Positions 41,485 through 51,874 of a DNA stretch of 64,000 bases are shown piece by piece. How positions within the stretch are numbered: position 1 is the first letter of the stretch; each line of letters opens with the position of its first letter. Position numbers and translations under genes: made by a program. The stretch is from Viscum album (taxonomy: Eukaryota; Streptophyta; Magnoliopsida; Santalales; Viscaceae): assembly GCA_963277665.1 (NCBI GenBank), contig OY728128.1:1864104988-1864168987 (forward strand), in the 5' to 3' direction. The notes beneath the pieces were generated by a model. The model worked only from the letters and a program-made list of their open reading frames with translations, made no database searches and was not told the DNA's origin.

Positions 41485-42174
41485 TGTAGGATCGAAATAA
41501 TGATGTAGATGCTCAATATACAAGAGGGGGGGCTGAATTGTACACATTGAAAATTTCCTTTAACAATGGAAAAAATCTAATTTTAACAAAGCTAAACTAA
41601 GCAAATTCACAACACCTCTATCACCAATTAAAAAAGGAATAAGTAATGAAGTTATAACCTTCATGTTCTATGTACTTGCTTAAACCTGGAAAGAGATTCC
41701 AAAATTAGGTTCCAGAAATATGGATCTGGAAATTGAATCTTAACTAAATATTACAATATGAGATTCTACCTTAAAGCGTATATAATCTAAATGAAACAAA
41801 TTACAAGTAGGGAAGTATAAGAAAGTTATACTTTCCTTACAATACAATGTGCAGCTAAAACAAACAAGTAGTAAAACTAAAAGTAACAAGATATAAGTCT
41901 TTTAACCCAAAGAGAAGGGTATCCAACAACCATGGATAAAGGTCCCTTGATTATAATTTCAAGAAAGTCTATATTACCCACACCAGGGTAAGCCCTCGAT
42001 ACGAAGATCGGAGTCTCTGTCTTGCTATCCCTGCAAGCCCTCAACATCAAGGTAGTTGGAACCTCTATCTTCCTCAGCAAGAAATCCCAAGAACATAAAG
42101 GTTGTAGGCACCACTGTCTTCCTATCCCCATAAGTCCTCGAATGTAATCACCAACATTCGGAGTCGCACGAAGG
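41485..42174 (-). repeat. 3' LTR, part shared with the 5' LTR
   Basis: Aligns by eye with 50138-50824, from TGTAGGATCGAAATAATGATG to GGAGTCGCACGAAG, with substitutions. Internal ~65-bp subrepeats (CCCTCGATACGAAGATC.., GCCCTCAACATCAAGG.., TCCTCGAATGTAATC..) are present in both copies. Similarity stops abruptly at 42174/50824. If the polypurine tract at 44793-44801 is the true one, the full 3' LTR is 41485-44783 (about 3.3 kb) and contains the open frame 42122-43999. Confidence 0.85.
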
Positions 42175-43999
42175 TTGAAATAGAACCCACTAACTTCTTT
42201 AATGACTGAACAACAAAGTCATGCCCCAATGAAGATGACTCTAAATTTGAGACTTTTCTTGGAGAATTTTCTTCTTCAATTTTCTCAAGATTTCTCTTTG
42301 AAGAACTACCAACTTCTGTTCTGTATACAGCCACTGAGCTCGGGGTATCGACAACGAGTTGCTTTCCCTTGTCCTTTTTCGGAATAGAGTCCTATTCCGG
42401 AGTTCTCTTTTCACTGTCAGTCACTTGAACAACATTGTCTTCATCATCAGCATCTTTTTGAGCACTATACTCTACATTATCCATTTGAGAAATTTCATGT
42501 AGAAGTTGTTCTTCCTCTGCATGATAAGCTACTTCTTCTTCTACTTTCTCCTCATCCTTCCCTGGAGTGACTAACATAAATGACTCAGCTTCTGATGTTC
42601 AGAGCGACAAATGATCCAAAGGTTTCCCCTTATAATCGTCTACTTGCTTCAAAATATCTCCAGTCTCACCAATACCTTCAGCAACTGCTTCTTCCTCTTC
42701 CACTTGCTCAATTTGCTCAACTTCCTCAACAGGCTTCGCAACCGTCTCTTCCGAAGTGACATAGTTTCTTCCTGGAGTCTCAGGTAGAGATTCCAAAGAA
42801 AAAGTTCTCGTAATGGGAATGTTTTCTGAAACCATCTCATTAAACTTCAACAAAGTCTGAGCTACCTCAGCTTCAGATATCTTCTTCTTAAGCTTATTAT
42901 CTTTCATTTGTTTTTCTAGCTCATTCGCTGTTTTTTCCTTCAAGGCCTCAGCCTCCGCAGGATCCAAGCCAAACTGAGGCTCCCCTTGCACTCTCTTCTC
43001 TTTGATTTCCCTCCACTTAGCAGCTACCTTATCAGGATAAGCTTTCTTCTTCTTCGGTTTTGGAGGTGCGGAAAGAACTTCCTTAGATTTGGGATTCCTT
43101 TCTTCAACTTCAACTTCTTTCAACTTTCTATTTTTCACTGGCATAGAAGATTCAGGTTCAGTAACTTTCAGAACCGCTTCTTCTTGAACTGGTATATCAA
43201 AGAACTCACCAGTCTTCTTGTCGATGGAAACATCCATTCTTTTGAGAGTACCATCACTCACCAACATAATTTTGCAAAATATTAGCTTAGACTTGCAAGC
43301 TTCCTTGAAAGACTCAAGGCACCGAACCATTATCATCGAGATAATTGCTGGATACATAATGATCTGAGCTCTCAGATACCCTTTCTTAACATTTTCAATG
43401 GAAATAAGAATGTGTTTCATTAGATTAAATTTCCTTAGATTTATCAGAAAATCTAGAATATAGATATCGCTCTTCTTCAAACTGTCTTTGTCACCCTTTC
43501 TCGGTACGATAAATCCTTGTACCCATAATTCTAGAATCCGAAAATTCATAGACAGAGTAGAAATCTTTGGAGCCTTGTCATCTTCCAGTCCGAGAGTTTC
43601 CAAAGCCTTTTCCTTGTTGAATCTTCCTTTTGAATCTGGTAAAACATGAGAGATGAACTTGGATTCTCCTTCATAGGTCAGCCCTACCAAGCTAGCTCCC
43701 TTGAAATAAGAAAGTTTATAAGTCTTGTCATAAGACTTAAATAAAAATTTCTCCCTACCATCTTCCTTAAAGAAGGAAACTGTCTTATAGAACACTACAA
43801 GCAACTCTGAATATACTTCATATTGATTTCCAGGCTTAGATACAACAACATCTTCCCATTTTTTAAGCTTTATGTTCTTGGATATAATAGAATCGTACTT
43901 GTTGAAGAAATCCGGGAGAACCAACCTTTCTCTATATACTAACCACTTGGAAATCATCTTAGAGGTTGACATGTCTTGAGAAGCTTCTTCTAAAGACAT
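42122..43999 (-). pseudogene. Long extra open frame after pol (env-like position), two in-frame stops
   Basis: One reading frame runs 626 codons from ATG at 43999 to the stop at 42122. It is broken by TGA at 42599-42601 and a stop at 42392-42394; the first 466 codons are uninterrupted. Residues about 1-250 look globular, with a hydrophobic segment near 190-235 (DIYILDFLINLRKFNLMKHI, IIMYPAIISMIMVRC). Then come Lys/Glu-rich low-complexity stretches with a probable coiled coil near residues 330-385 and an acidic tail. There is no signal peptide and no clear membrane anchor. Position and style resemble the extra 3' frame (called env-like) of Sirevirus and some gypsy elements; I do not claim an envelope function. 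A TATA-like CCTATATAATGG (about 44133-44144) lies about 135 bp upstream. The last ~17 codons lie in sequence shared with the 5' LTR. Confidence 0.7.
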
Positions 44000-44132
44000 T
44001 CGTATCTGAAGACTTCTGAGAAGATCGGAATGGAGATTGCTAAAAATTGGAACAGCCTTAAATTGGAGAGGCAGAGCTTCGGGATGCTAGAGCTTGAGAA
44101 ACTGATGTGGGACAACAATTTAAGGTCCCCAT

Positions 44133-44144
44133 TATATAGGCAAC
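44133..44144 (-). promoter_or_regulatory. TATA-like box upstream of the extra copia frame
   Basis: The minus strand reads TTGCCTATATAATGGGG. The right-hand U3-like region has TTGCCTATAAATATGAG at about 50949-50964. In both, an AACCGTT.GAT motif and AAGGAA..GAT precede the box. This supports a shared LTR promoter. On the left it would drive transcription into the 43999 start codon. Confidence 0.5.
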
Positions 44145-44424
44145 GATATAACAGTTTATCTTCCTTGGTTGATCGAACGGTTGTAAGAACTAAGATCATA
44201 TCTGACGGTTGAAAAACAATTCTCAAGAAAACTTGAATCCGATCTTTTGAGGATTTTATTAGTACAAAGATTTAAGAAAACTTATAAACCGAAAAAAATA
44301 TAAGAAAATATCAACAAGTAAAGTATGATTATGAAAACATGAGTAAGGGAATCATACCTTTCAGATTGGCTTAAGAGGATTATTTGTAATGGGTAATATT
44401 CTTCTTGAAGATAAAGGAAAAAAA

Positions 44425-44760
44425 CATTATTACGACAAGACATAGTTCACAAAATTCACTACGAAAAACAAACTTAGTACGAAAAACCTAGTACGAAAGG
44501 AATAATAAAACGAAAAATTCATTATAATAATTTCAGCATTTCATTACAAAAGTTTGAATACGAAATACTCATTTATGAAATTCTTGGTACGAAAATATCA
44601 TTACGAAAACACCAGTACGAAATTTTCCATTTCAGAAGTTTTCAATACGAAAATTTTCATTCCAGAAGTTTTCTATACGAAAATATCCATTCTGGAAAAT
44701 TTTAGTTCCGAAAATTCCCATTCCGGAAATTTAATTTTGAAATGATTAAAAATTAACATT
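44425..44760 (-). repeat. Degenerate short direct repeats (TTTCGTA/TTCCGGAAT types), U3-like
   Basis: On the minus strand the motif AAATTTTCGTA..GAAAACTTCTGGAAT recurs about every 20-25 bp across about 300 bp. A comparable array (CGAATTC, CATTCCGAATTCT, TTTTGTAAGGAAAATTGC) lies at 51250-51700 on the other side of the element. Enhancer-like short repeats are common in copia U3 regions. Confidence 0.6.
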
Positions 44761-44792
44761 GGAACAATTTAGTTGCTCTAACAATCGAATGT

Positions 44793-44801
44793 ACTCCCCC
44801 T
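44793..44801 (-). other. Polypurine tract after copia RNase H
   Basis: The minus strand reads AGGGGGAGT, about 60 bp after the RNase H stop codon. TGTTAGAGCAAC starts ten bases later (44783) and looks like an LTR start. Plant copia elements typically have GGGGGAG followed by TTGTTAG. Sireviruses can carry several such tracts, so this need not be the one used for the 3' LTR. Confidence 0.6.
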
Positions 44802-44860
44802 ATGAAATGGATTTTATTTCGGTAAGGAGACTTTTTCAAAAGATAGTTAATTAAGAAAGA

Positions 44861-45370
44861 TTACCTTATGGTTATCATTCCAAACTTCTCTTTAATGTAT
44901 TCAAATCTATCAGAAGGCAAAGATTTAATTAAAATATCATCAAGTTGATCTTGCATTCCGATAAACTGAAGAATGATATCTTCTTTTAGTGTGTGATCAC
45001 TAAGAAAGTGATGCCTAATAACTATGTTTTTTGCACGTGAGTGATGTGCAGGGTTCTTACTTAAGACAATGGCACTTGTGTTATCACAAAAAATATGTGT
45101 TTTAGTAAAACTCAAGCCATAGTCTGTGAGTGTGTGTTGCATCCACAATACTTGAGCACAACAACTTCTAGCTGCTACATATTCAGCTTCAGCAGTGGAA
45201 AGTGCTACAGAATGTTGCTTTTTGCAAGACCAAGAAACTGGTGAATCTCTTAAGAAATGACAAGTTCCGGATATACTCTTTGTATCCATTATACATCCAC
45301 CAAAGTTAGCATCAGAAAAGCTTTTTTGAACAAAATCATTTCCAGAAGTATAAAATAATCCTAGATCCAT
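44861..45370 (-). pseudogene. Copia RNase H domain
   Basis: Uninterrupted 169 codons. They contain DANFGGCIMDTKSISGTCHF (usually SDADWAG...RKSTSG), WSCKKQHSVALSTAEAEYVA and IFCDNTSAIVLSKNPAHHSR. They end in KNIVIRHHFLSDHTLKEDII, then DILIKSLPSDRFEYIKEKFG, the usual C-terminal block (normally DIFTKPLP). In DDILIKSLP the normal FTKPLP residues are changed. The acidic residues of the RNase H core (D of DANF, E of AEAEY, D of FCDN) are present. It belongs to the pol polyprotein, whose upstream part is broken. Confidence 0.9.
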
Positions 45371-45379
45371 GGTTCCCTT

Positions 45380-46700
45380 AAGGTAGTGAAAAATTCTTTT
45401 TACTGCCTTTAAGTGAGATTCCTTAGGATTTGATTGATATCTTGAACATAAGCATACTCAGAACATTAAGTCTGGTCGACTGGCTGTTATGTAAAGTAAA
45501 CTTCCTATCATACCTCTAAATGAAGTTTGATTTACTGGTTTCCCAACTTCATCAAGATCTAAAGGGTTTGAGGTACCAATGGGAGTACTTATACTCTTAG
45601 TGCTGTCATAACCATATTTTTTTAGAAGATCTTTAATATACTTATGTTGAGATATATAGATCCCTTCTGGTTTTTGAGAAATTTAAAAACCAAGGAAAAA
45701 AGTTAACTCTCCCATCATACTTATTTTAAACTTAGACTTCATTAGACTTGCAAAAGAGTCGGTTAAAGATTTTTTAGTTGAACCAAATATAATGTCATCA
45801 ACATAAATTTGAACAATAAAAACATTTTTCTTGTATTTTGTTATAAAAAGGGTTGGATCTGAATTTCCCTTAACATAGTTATTATGAAGCAAAAATCCAG
45901 TGAGTCTATCATACCATGCTCGTGGGGATTATTTAAGACCATACAGATCTTTGGCAAGTCTAAAAACATGATCAGGATGTTTTGTATCTTCAATGCCAGG
46001 AGGTTGTTCAACAAAAACTTCCTCTTGGACATAACTGTTAAGAATAGCACATTTCACATCCATTTGAAAAAGTTTAAAATTAAAGAATGCTGCAATGGAA
46101 TGTAGAATATGGATAGATTCAAGTTTAGCTACTGGATCATAGGTTTCTCAAAGTCTATTCTCTCTTGCTGATTATAGCCTTTAGCAACGAGTCTAGCTTT
46201 ATTTCTTACTATGAATCCATTTTCATCACATTTTTTTTCTGAAGACCCACTTTACTCCAATAACAGAATTTCCCTTAGGTCTTTCAACCAAAGTCCAGAC
46301 TTTATTCCTTTCAAATTCATTTAGTTCCTCTTGCATGGCTTCGATCCAATCATCATCACCTAAATCTTCATTAGTGCTTTTTGGTTCTAATTGGGAAAGA
46401 AATTCTAGATGTTCTACTTCATTTCTTAAGGAACTTCTAGTCCTTATTGGTTGATTTACATCACCAATGATACTATCACTGGGATGATTCTTAAGAACAC
46501 CGGATTTGGGTTTTAAAAAGCATGTTCATCAACATAGGGTAGAAAGTCTTTTGGGGTAAATGTTTCGGAAGTATCTTCTTGAACATTTTCCTTATCAGAA
46601 GGATCTTCTATCAAAGCTTGATAATCAGTTTTTGAAAACACATCTAAGGATGTAGGCTGGGTTGGATTAAAAACAAAAAGGATCAGACTCATCAAATTTT
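45380..46700 (-). pseudogene. Copia reverse transcriptase, broken
   Basis: At 45892-45683 the frame reads NNYVKGNSDPTLF, IVQIYVDDIIFGSTKKSLTD and MMGELTFFLGF, the copia RT palm with intact YVDD. Upstream (46050-45900, 46260-46070), pieces equivalent to the KARLVAKG, conserved FAPV and LNG.L.EEVFVEQPPGF parts are readable in different frames. Downstream (about 45680-45400), text equivalent to the LKKYGYDSTKS..., LDEVGKPV and M.GSLLYITASRP blocks is present. Several stops and frameshifts separate these, so no functional enzyme is encoded. Confidence 0.85.
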
Positions 46701-46714
46701 ACATGTACTCTTTC

Positions 46715-47783
46715 TTAAATAGTACAAGTATTTTTATTAAAAACTCTATAAGCCTTAGAATTTGTGGAATAACCTAAGAAAATTCCTTCATTGAATTTTG
46801 GTGCGAATTTATGTAAGTTATCTTTAGTATTAAAAATGAATACTTTGCAACCAAAAACCTTGAAGTAGGATAGTCTTGGTTTTCTACCATTCCATAACTC
46901 ATAAAGAGTTTTATTAAGAAATGGTCTAATCAAAACTCGATTTATAGTATAGCAAGCAGTACTTACAGCTTCTACCCAGAAATTTCTAGCTATAGAATAT
47001 TCACTCGACATGGTTCTAGTTATCTCTTGAAGAATTATATTTCTTCTGTCAACTACACCATTCTGCTGAGGAGTTCTAGGTGCTGAAACATTTTGAGTAA
47101 TACCTTCTCTACTACAAAAGGTTTTCAAAATCAGTATTTTGAAATTCTCCTCCATGATCACTATGAATAGTTTTCAATGGAAGGTTTTTCTCATTTTTAA
47201 CTTGAGCTCTAAAACTTTTGAAATAATAAAATGCTTTAGACTTCTTTGCTAGAAAATAAACCCAAGTAAATCTAGTGTAATCATCAACTAGAACAAACAC
47301 ATAGTATTTGCCTCCAATACTTCCAGTTTGTGTTGGACCAAAAAGATCTATGTGCACTAAATGTAATGCATCAGTTGTTGAGACTTCACCGATTGATTTA
47401 AAACTATATTTATGTTTCTTGCCATATTGAAAAGGATCAAAAACTTTAGAAGAATAAAATCTACGCTCTAGTAGATCTTTAACTAGTTTCTTCTTAGAGA
47501 TCTTACATAAGTTTCTATGGTTACAGTGACCTAGTCTTCTATGCCATAACCAAGAATGATCTTCCATTGATCTTAGGCAAGGTAAATCTTGGCTCCTGAG
47601 GTCTTCTAAATTTAATGTGTAAACATTCTCATGCCTATTGGTTGAGAGAATAAATTCTTCATTGGAATTGTGAACTAAGCACTTATCATTCCTAAAATTC
47701 ACAAGGTAACCTTCATCACATAACTGACTTATGCTAATGAGGTTGTGCTTAAGACCCTTAACAAAAATAACATTTGAAATCAA
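46715..47783 (-). pseudogene. Copia GAG-pre-integrase and integrase, frameshifted
   Basis: 47783-47112 encodes ISNVIFVKGLKHNLISISQL, the pre-integrase HRRLGHCNHRNLCKISKKKL and then LHLVHIDLFGPTQTGSIGGK with YYVFVLVDDYTRFTWVYFLA, continuing to KTIHSDHGGEFQN. A frame change near 47112-47161 leads into GITQNVSAPRTPQQNGVVDR, FWVEAVSTACYTINRVLIRP, FLNKTLYELWNGRKPRLSYF and GIFLGYSTNSKAYRVFNKNT. The catalytic Asp (HIDLFG) and second Asp (SDHGGEF) are seen. The third acidic residue, normally the E of VVERKN, is D here (VVDRRN). The text style matches the Sirevirus lineage. Confidence 0.9.
47477..47541 (+). repeat. Arm 1 of a 65-bp inverted duplication (original copy, pre-integrase region)
   Basis: This segment encodes, on the minus strand, RLGHCNHRNLCKISKKKLVK. 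Its exact reverse complement lies at 47793-47857. Confidence 0.9.
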
Positions 47784-47792
47784 AGTTTTACC

Positions 47793-47857
47793 TAGAAGAC
47801 TAGGTCACTGTAACCATAGAAACTTATGTAAGATCTCTAAGAAGAAACTAGTTAAAG
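47793..47857 (+). repeat. Arm 2 of a 65-bp inverted duplication (inserted copy)
   Basis: Reading the plus strand here gives RLGHCNHRNLCKISKKKLVK, copia pre-integrase text in antisense to the rest of pol. The copy sits between KVTLGDN and LGKTLISNVIF on the minus strand and introduces a stop. By eye I see no mismatch between the arms, so the event is younger than most damage in the element. Confidence 0.9.
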
Positions 47858-47929
47858 TGACATTATCTCCCAAAGTTACCTTTCCTCCTTTCGTTTTGAT
47901 AATATTTTCAAAATAGCTTTTGTTACCAG

Positions 47930-48821
47930 TCATGTTTCAGGAACATCCACTATCCATGTACCATGTGTTGCTGCTGGTACTATCTTTATCTTCCTGAAAT
48001 CAAGAAGAGAATTAGACTTTTGGAATCCAAACTTGTTTGGATCCGATATTTCCAGATAAAAAAAATTTATGTACCCACATCTTATTAGAGAAATAATCTT
48101 TTTGAAATCCTAGAGATTGGGTTTTGTTTAAGGAACAATTCTTTTCCCAGGGACCACCACATTGACACTTGGTACAAAATGGGGCACTTTGAGGAACAAA
48201 ATAATTATTACTAAAAATTGGTTTTTCATGGGTATAACCAAATCTGGATTTATTTCTTAAAGGTCATATTTGGGAATCCATTTTATCAAAATTTTCCTTA
48301 CCATGGGTAAAGATTGATAAAAACATTTTTAAGGAAAAAATTTCAGACATGAGTTTTATAACCAAGTTTTTATCTTCAAAATCATTAGATTATGAACTAG
48401 AGATAGGATCAAAAACATTTTTCTTAGAAATTTCTTTTTCTAACTCTTTAGAATGTTTGTTATTTTCAGAATTTACTTCCTCAAGATTTTTTGAAATACT
48501 TTCAACATCAACATTTTTTCAATCATGATATTTATAAAGATTTGAAATTTCTTTCGTAAGAATATTATTCCTAGAGTTTTCCTTAACAAGTTTTTTATTG
48601 GGTTTAGAATTCTCAATCCAAATAGGTTCAGCAAACCTAGATACTTCATCATAGGTAGGTGAAATATTTTCTTCATTAGAAGAGGATTATTCATCAGAAG
48701 AATTATAATATTTACTGTCATTAGAATTTAATGAAACATTGGTCAATGATTCAACATTTCGTACCTTAACCATAAAACAATGATTGTCAAAAGGTAGTCT
48801 GGATATAAGACCAAGATTCTT
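47930..48821 (-). pseudogene. Copia gag-pol linker and protease region, decayed
   Basis: At about 47990-47925 the minus strand gives NTWYMDSGCS followed by a stop, then NMTGNKSYFENIIKTKGGKV. This matches the copia protease active site (W.LDSGCSRHMTG) with one codon changed to a stop. Upstream, a Ser/Asn/Glu/Lys-rich linker reads through 48821-48000 with stops (NSSDE*SSSNEENISPTYDE..., NLEEVNSENNKHSKELEKE). Another Cys-containing segment (FCTKCQCGGPWEKNC) lies at about 48180-48120. Confidence 0.75.
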
Positions 48822-49922
48822 CTATCCTGAAGATTCATAATCAGAATATTCATCTGAAGAATCACCACTACTGGCACTCCAGGTGTCATTAGCTTTCAGA
48901 ACATTCTTAGCTTTGGCTTTATAATACTTCTTTCTGTTCCTGTCAGAATGTCTTTCTTTCCTTTCTTTCTTTTTAAGCAAAGGGCAATCTGGTCTAATAT
49001 GTCCAGATCTCTTGCATTCATAACATGTGACTTCTCCATCTTTCTTATCTTTCCTTTCTTTTTTATTATACTTGGATTGGAAATTTCTTTGGCTAGATAT
49101 CTTGTTCATCCTTTGAGCAAGATTTTCTAACTCATTTTCAGAGACTTCACTCTCACTAGATTCGGATTGGAAAATAACTTTCTTAGACTTGGATCTGGTT
49201 ACTCTCTCAGGAGTCTTAGTTTTCATCTGATTTGATGTTTTTGTGAAACCAACAGTACCATTTCCATTTTTCTTCTTGATGTTGTCAGCATCTCTATTCG
49301 TTCTAGTTTCATGTTGAAGAAGAGTTCCAAATAGCTCATCAAGAGAAATTTGAGTGACCTTCCTGTTCTCATCTATATCATTTCTCTTGGATTCCCACTC
49401 ATTGGGCATAATATCAATTATCTTATCCAAAAGTGCTTAATCATCTAACCCTTTCTCTCCCATAGACTGTAAACTATTGACTATAGTCATAAATCTCTGT
49501 AGACCTTTACATATTGGTTCACAATAAGGAAAATTGAAGCCATGGTATTCAGCTCTAAGCATAGCTCTCCTAGTCTCAATCACATTAGAAGTTCCAAAGT
49601 GTGTAACTTCTAACTACTTCCAGATACAATTAGCTGCTCCACAAGAGGAAATTTGGCTATATATATTTCTAGCCATTGAATAAAGTAGAGTATTGCGTAC
49701 CTTATAATTGATTTGATACTCTTTCTTTTCCTGGTTAGTGAAAGTTCTCAATTCCTTATCATGAATTTTATAATCACCAGTAAGCATAACAAAATTATCC
49801 ACTCCAGTATTAATAAAAAAAGTCTTCATTCAATCTCTCCAGTACTCATAGTCATTTCCATCAAATATTGGTGGTCTTGTAGGATTTATATTATCAATGG
49901 AACCAACATTGACTCCTACCAT
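48822..49922 (-). pseudogene. Copia gag with CCHC zinc knuckle, three in-frame stops
   Basis: One frame starts MVGVNVGSIDN at 49922 and reads RPPIFDGNDYEYWRD, then TGA, then MKTFFINTGVDNFVML and NYKVRNTLLYSMARNIYSQI. It continues to HFGTSNVIETRRAMLRAEYH, SLQSMGEKGLDD, a stop, then LLDKIIDIMPNEWESKRNDI and ISLDELFGTLLQHETRTNRD. A zinc knuckle CYECKRSGHIRPDC (CX2CX4HX4C) and a Lys-rich then acidic Ser-rich tail (SASSGDSSDEYSDYESSG) follow. The order UBN2-type gag domain, knuckle, acidic tail fits Sirevirus-type copia gag. The stops at about 49830 and 49614 and before ALLDK make it non-functional; all else stays in frame. Confidence 0.9.
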
Positions 49923-50123
49923 ACTTAAAATAACCTTCGGCACACAAACTTGTTAATAGGAAAAATTTTGTAATAAAAATGTTCGGAATGACAAAGTTCA
50001 GAATGAAAAAGTTTCGGAATGACAGAATTTCGGAATGACAAAATAACTTTCTGAGAAAGTATTAAGAATAGAGGAAAAAGAACAAGATAAACTTATACGT
50101 GAGTATAAGTATTTTAGAGACCT

Positions 50124-50135
50124 GCTCTGATACCA
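50124..50135 (-). other. Primer-binding site (initiator tRNA-Met)
   Basis: The minus strand reads TGGTATCAGAGC exactly, two bases after the LTR end TACA (50138). It proves the minus orientation and fixes the inner boundary of the 5' LTR. Confidence 0.95.
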
Positions 50136-50137
50136 AT

Positions 50138-51780
50138 TGTAGGATCGAAATAATGATGTAGATGCTCAATATACAAGAGGGGGGTGAATTTTACACTTTA
50201 AAAATTTTCTTTAACAAAGGAAAGATCTAGGTTTAACAATGTTAACTATGCAAATTCACAACACCTCTATCACCACTTGAAAAAGAAATATGGAATGAAG
50301 TTATAAACTTCATGTTCTATGTACTTTCTTAAACCTGGAAAGAGATTCTGAAAGTAGGTTTCAGAAATGTGGATCCGGAAATTGAAACATAACTAAAGAT
50401 TACAATATGAGATTCTACCTTAAAGCGTATAGAATCTAAATGAAATAGAGTACAAGTTGGGAAGTATAAAAAAGTTATACTTTCCTTACAATACAATGTG
50501 AAGCAGAAACAAACAAGTAGTAAAACTACAAGAAACAGGATATAAGTCTTTTAACCTAAAGAGAAGGGTATCCAACAACCTTGGATAAAGGTCCCTTGAT
50601 TTATACTTTCAAGCAAGTTTGTCTTACCCACAACAGGGTAAGCCCTCGATACGAAGATCAGAGTCTCTATCTTGCTATCCCCGCAAGCCCTCAACTTCAA
50701 GGTAGTTGGAACCTATATCTTCCTCAGCAAGAAAGCCCTCGAACATCAAGGTAGTCGACACCTCTGTCTTCCTATACCCAGAAGTCCTCGAATGTAATCA
50801 CCAACATTCGGAGTCGCACGAAGCAAAAACTGAACGAGCGGTTCAGTACAGACAAGGGATGAAAAGCTTTCTCTATCTAGAAATCACCTTAACAGTGTGT
50901 GGTCTCTAGATCGATCAACTTCAATATCGTTGTGAGCTCTTTCAAATGAGCTCATATTTATAGGCAAGGTCGGCCTCCTTTCCAATGGTCATCTTTTCCT
51001 TAAGAATCGGAGGGACCTGTACACGTGTAACTTATCCAACGGTTATTTTATAACATAATAGACGACGTCATTTTATAACAAAACAAGTGTAACAGAATGT
51101 ACGACATCGTTTTAATTCTAACACAAAAGTTCGGAGTGAAGGTTCAGAGAGTAAAAAAATGTCAAAGAATAGATAAATTATAAAAGTGTAATCAAAATGA
51201 ACGTTTAGAGTCTATCAAATAAAATAATATTCGGAGTCTAAATAAATTCGGAGTGTATAGAGCAAAGATGATCAGATTTTGTTTAAAAGGCGAATTCAGA
51301 ATGAGAATTCGGAATGAGAATTCGTTATCAGAATTCGTAATGAGAATTCACCATCATAATTCTTCATTAGATTTCGATGTCGAACTTCTTGAGAGTTTGT
51401 ATCCAGAATTCGGAGTAGAACTTTATCAGAGTTTGTATCCACCATTCGGAGTGGAACTTCATTACAGTTCTCATCCAGAATTCGGAACCTAAAATAGAAT
51501 GCTTCATATCAAAGTTTTAAACGATTCTGAGAATATAAAAATGAATCTGATTCTTATACTTGAGAAATATATGGATATAGATAATAAAAAAATGATAAGG
51601 ATAATTTTTATTACAAAAGTGATTTTCCTTATAAAAGCAACAATCCTTATAAAAGCAATTTTCCTTACAAAAGCGATTTTCCTTAATAATAAGGTGTTTT
51701 TTATTTTCAAAACAAGAAGGAATGGAAAAGTCATAAGTAAAACCTTATTGATTCATCAACTCCAAATAAAGAAAGACTAA
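50138..51780 (-). repeat. 5' LTR of copia element (outer end uncertain)
   Basis: The inner 687 bp (50138-50824) match the 3' copy. Beyond this come a ~130-bp leader-like stretch and a TATA-like CCTATAAATATGAG (about 50949-50962). Further out are TGACGTC (about 51062-51069), a CACGTG G-box (about 51022) and degenerate AT-rich repeats to about 51750. These look like U3. An alternative end at 50917 is supported by CA followed by ACTTC, the same five bases that flank the left end. I favour the longer version because the promoter would otherwise lie outside the LTR. Confidence 0.6.
51250..51750 (-). repeat. Degenerate short repeats in right U3-like region
   Basis: GAATTCGGAATGAGAATTCGTA... (51293-51490) and TTACAAAAGCGATTTTCC / TTATAAAAGCAATTTTCC (51610-51690) repeat every 20-40 bp. 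The style matches the array at 44425-44760. The 79- and 93-codon plus frames here are repeat artefacts. Confidence 0.6.
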
Positions 51781-51874
51781 AAACATCAAACACTTTTTAT
51801 GTTATCCCACCAACAAAATGATCATGAATGTCCCTATACATTTTCATACTTCCAAAATTTATAGAGACATTATA

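Larger units (their letters stand above)
41485..51780 (-). mobile_element. Sirevirus-like Ty1/copia retrotransposon nested in CACTA (right end approximate)
   Basis: Orientation is minus. Sequence from TGTAGGATCG is present at both 41485 and 50138, and about 690 bp match between the copies (41485-42174 and 50138-50824). Just left of the right copy lies a primer-binding site. Between them run gag, protease, integrase, RT and RNase H in copia order. A long open frame follows RNase H. The integrase and RNase H texts and the gag zinc-knuckle neighbourhood resemble the Sirevirus (SIRE/Maximus) lineage. The outer end on the right is uncertain. CA+ACTTC at 50916-50922 would match the left flank ACTTC, giving an end at 50917. 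However, TATA and U3-like repeats continue to about 51780. Confidence 0.85.

Noticed and set aside
47731..47916. Plus-strand frame containing RLGHCNHRNLCKISKKKLVK, suggesting a second, oppositely oriented copia
   Set aside because: Only 65 bp of pol text is involved, and it is an exact inverted copy of 47477-47541. It is a local duplication, not another element.
50706..50909. 67-codon plus frame in the copia LTR
   Set aside because: Antisense to the element, within LTR subrepeats, and not open in the other LTR copy.
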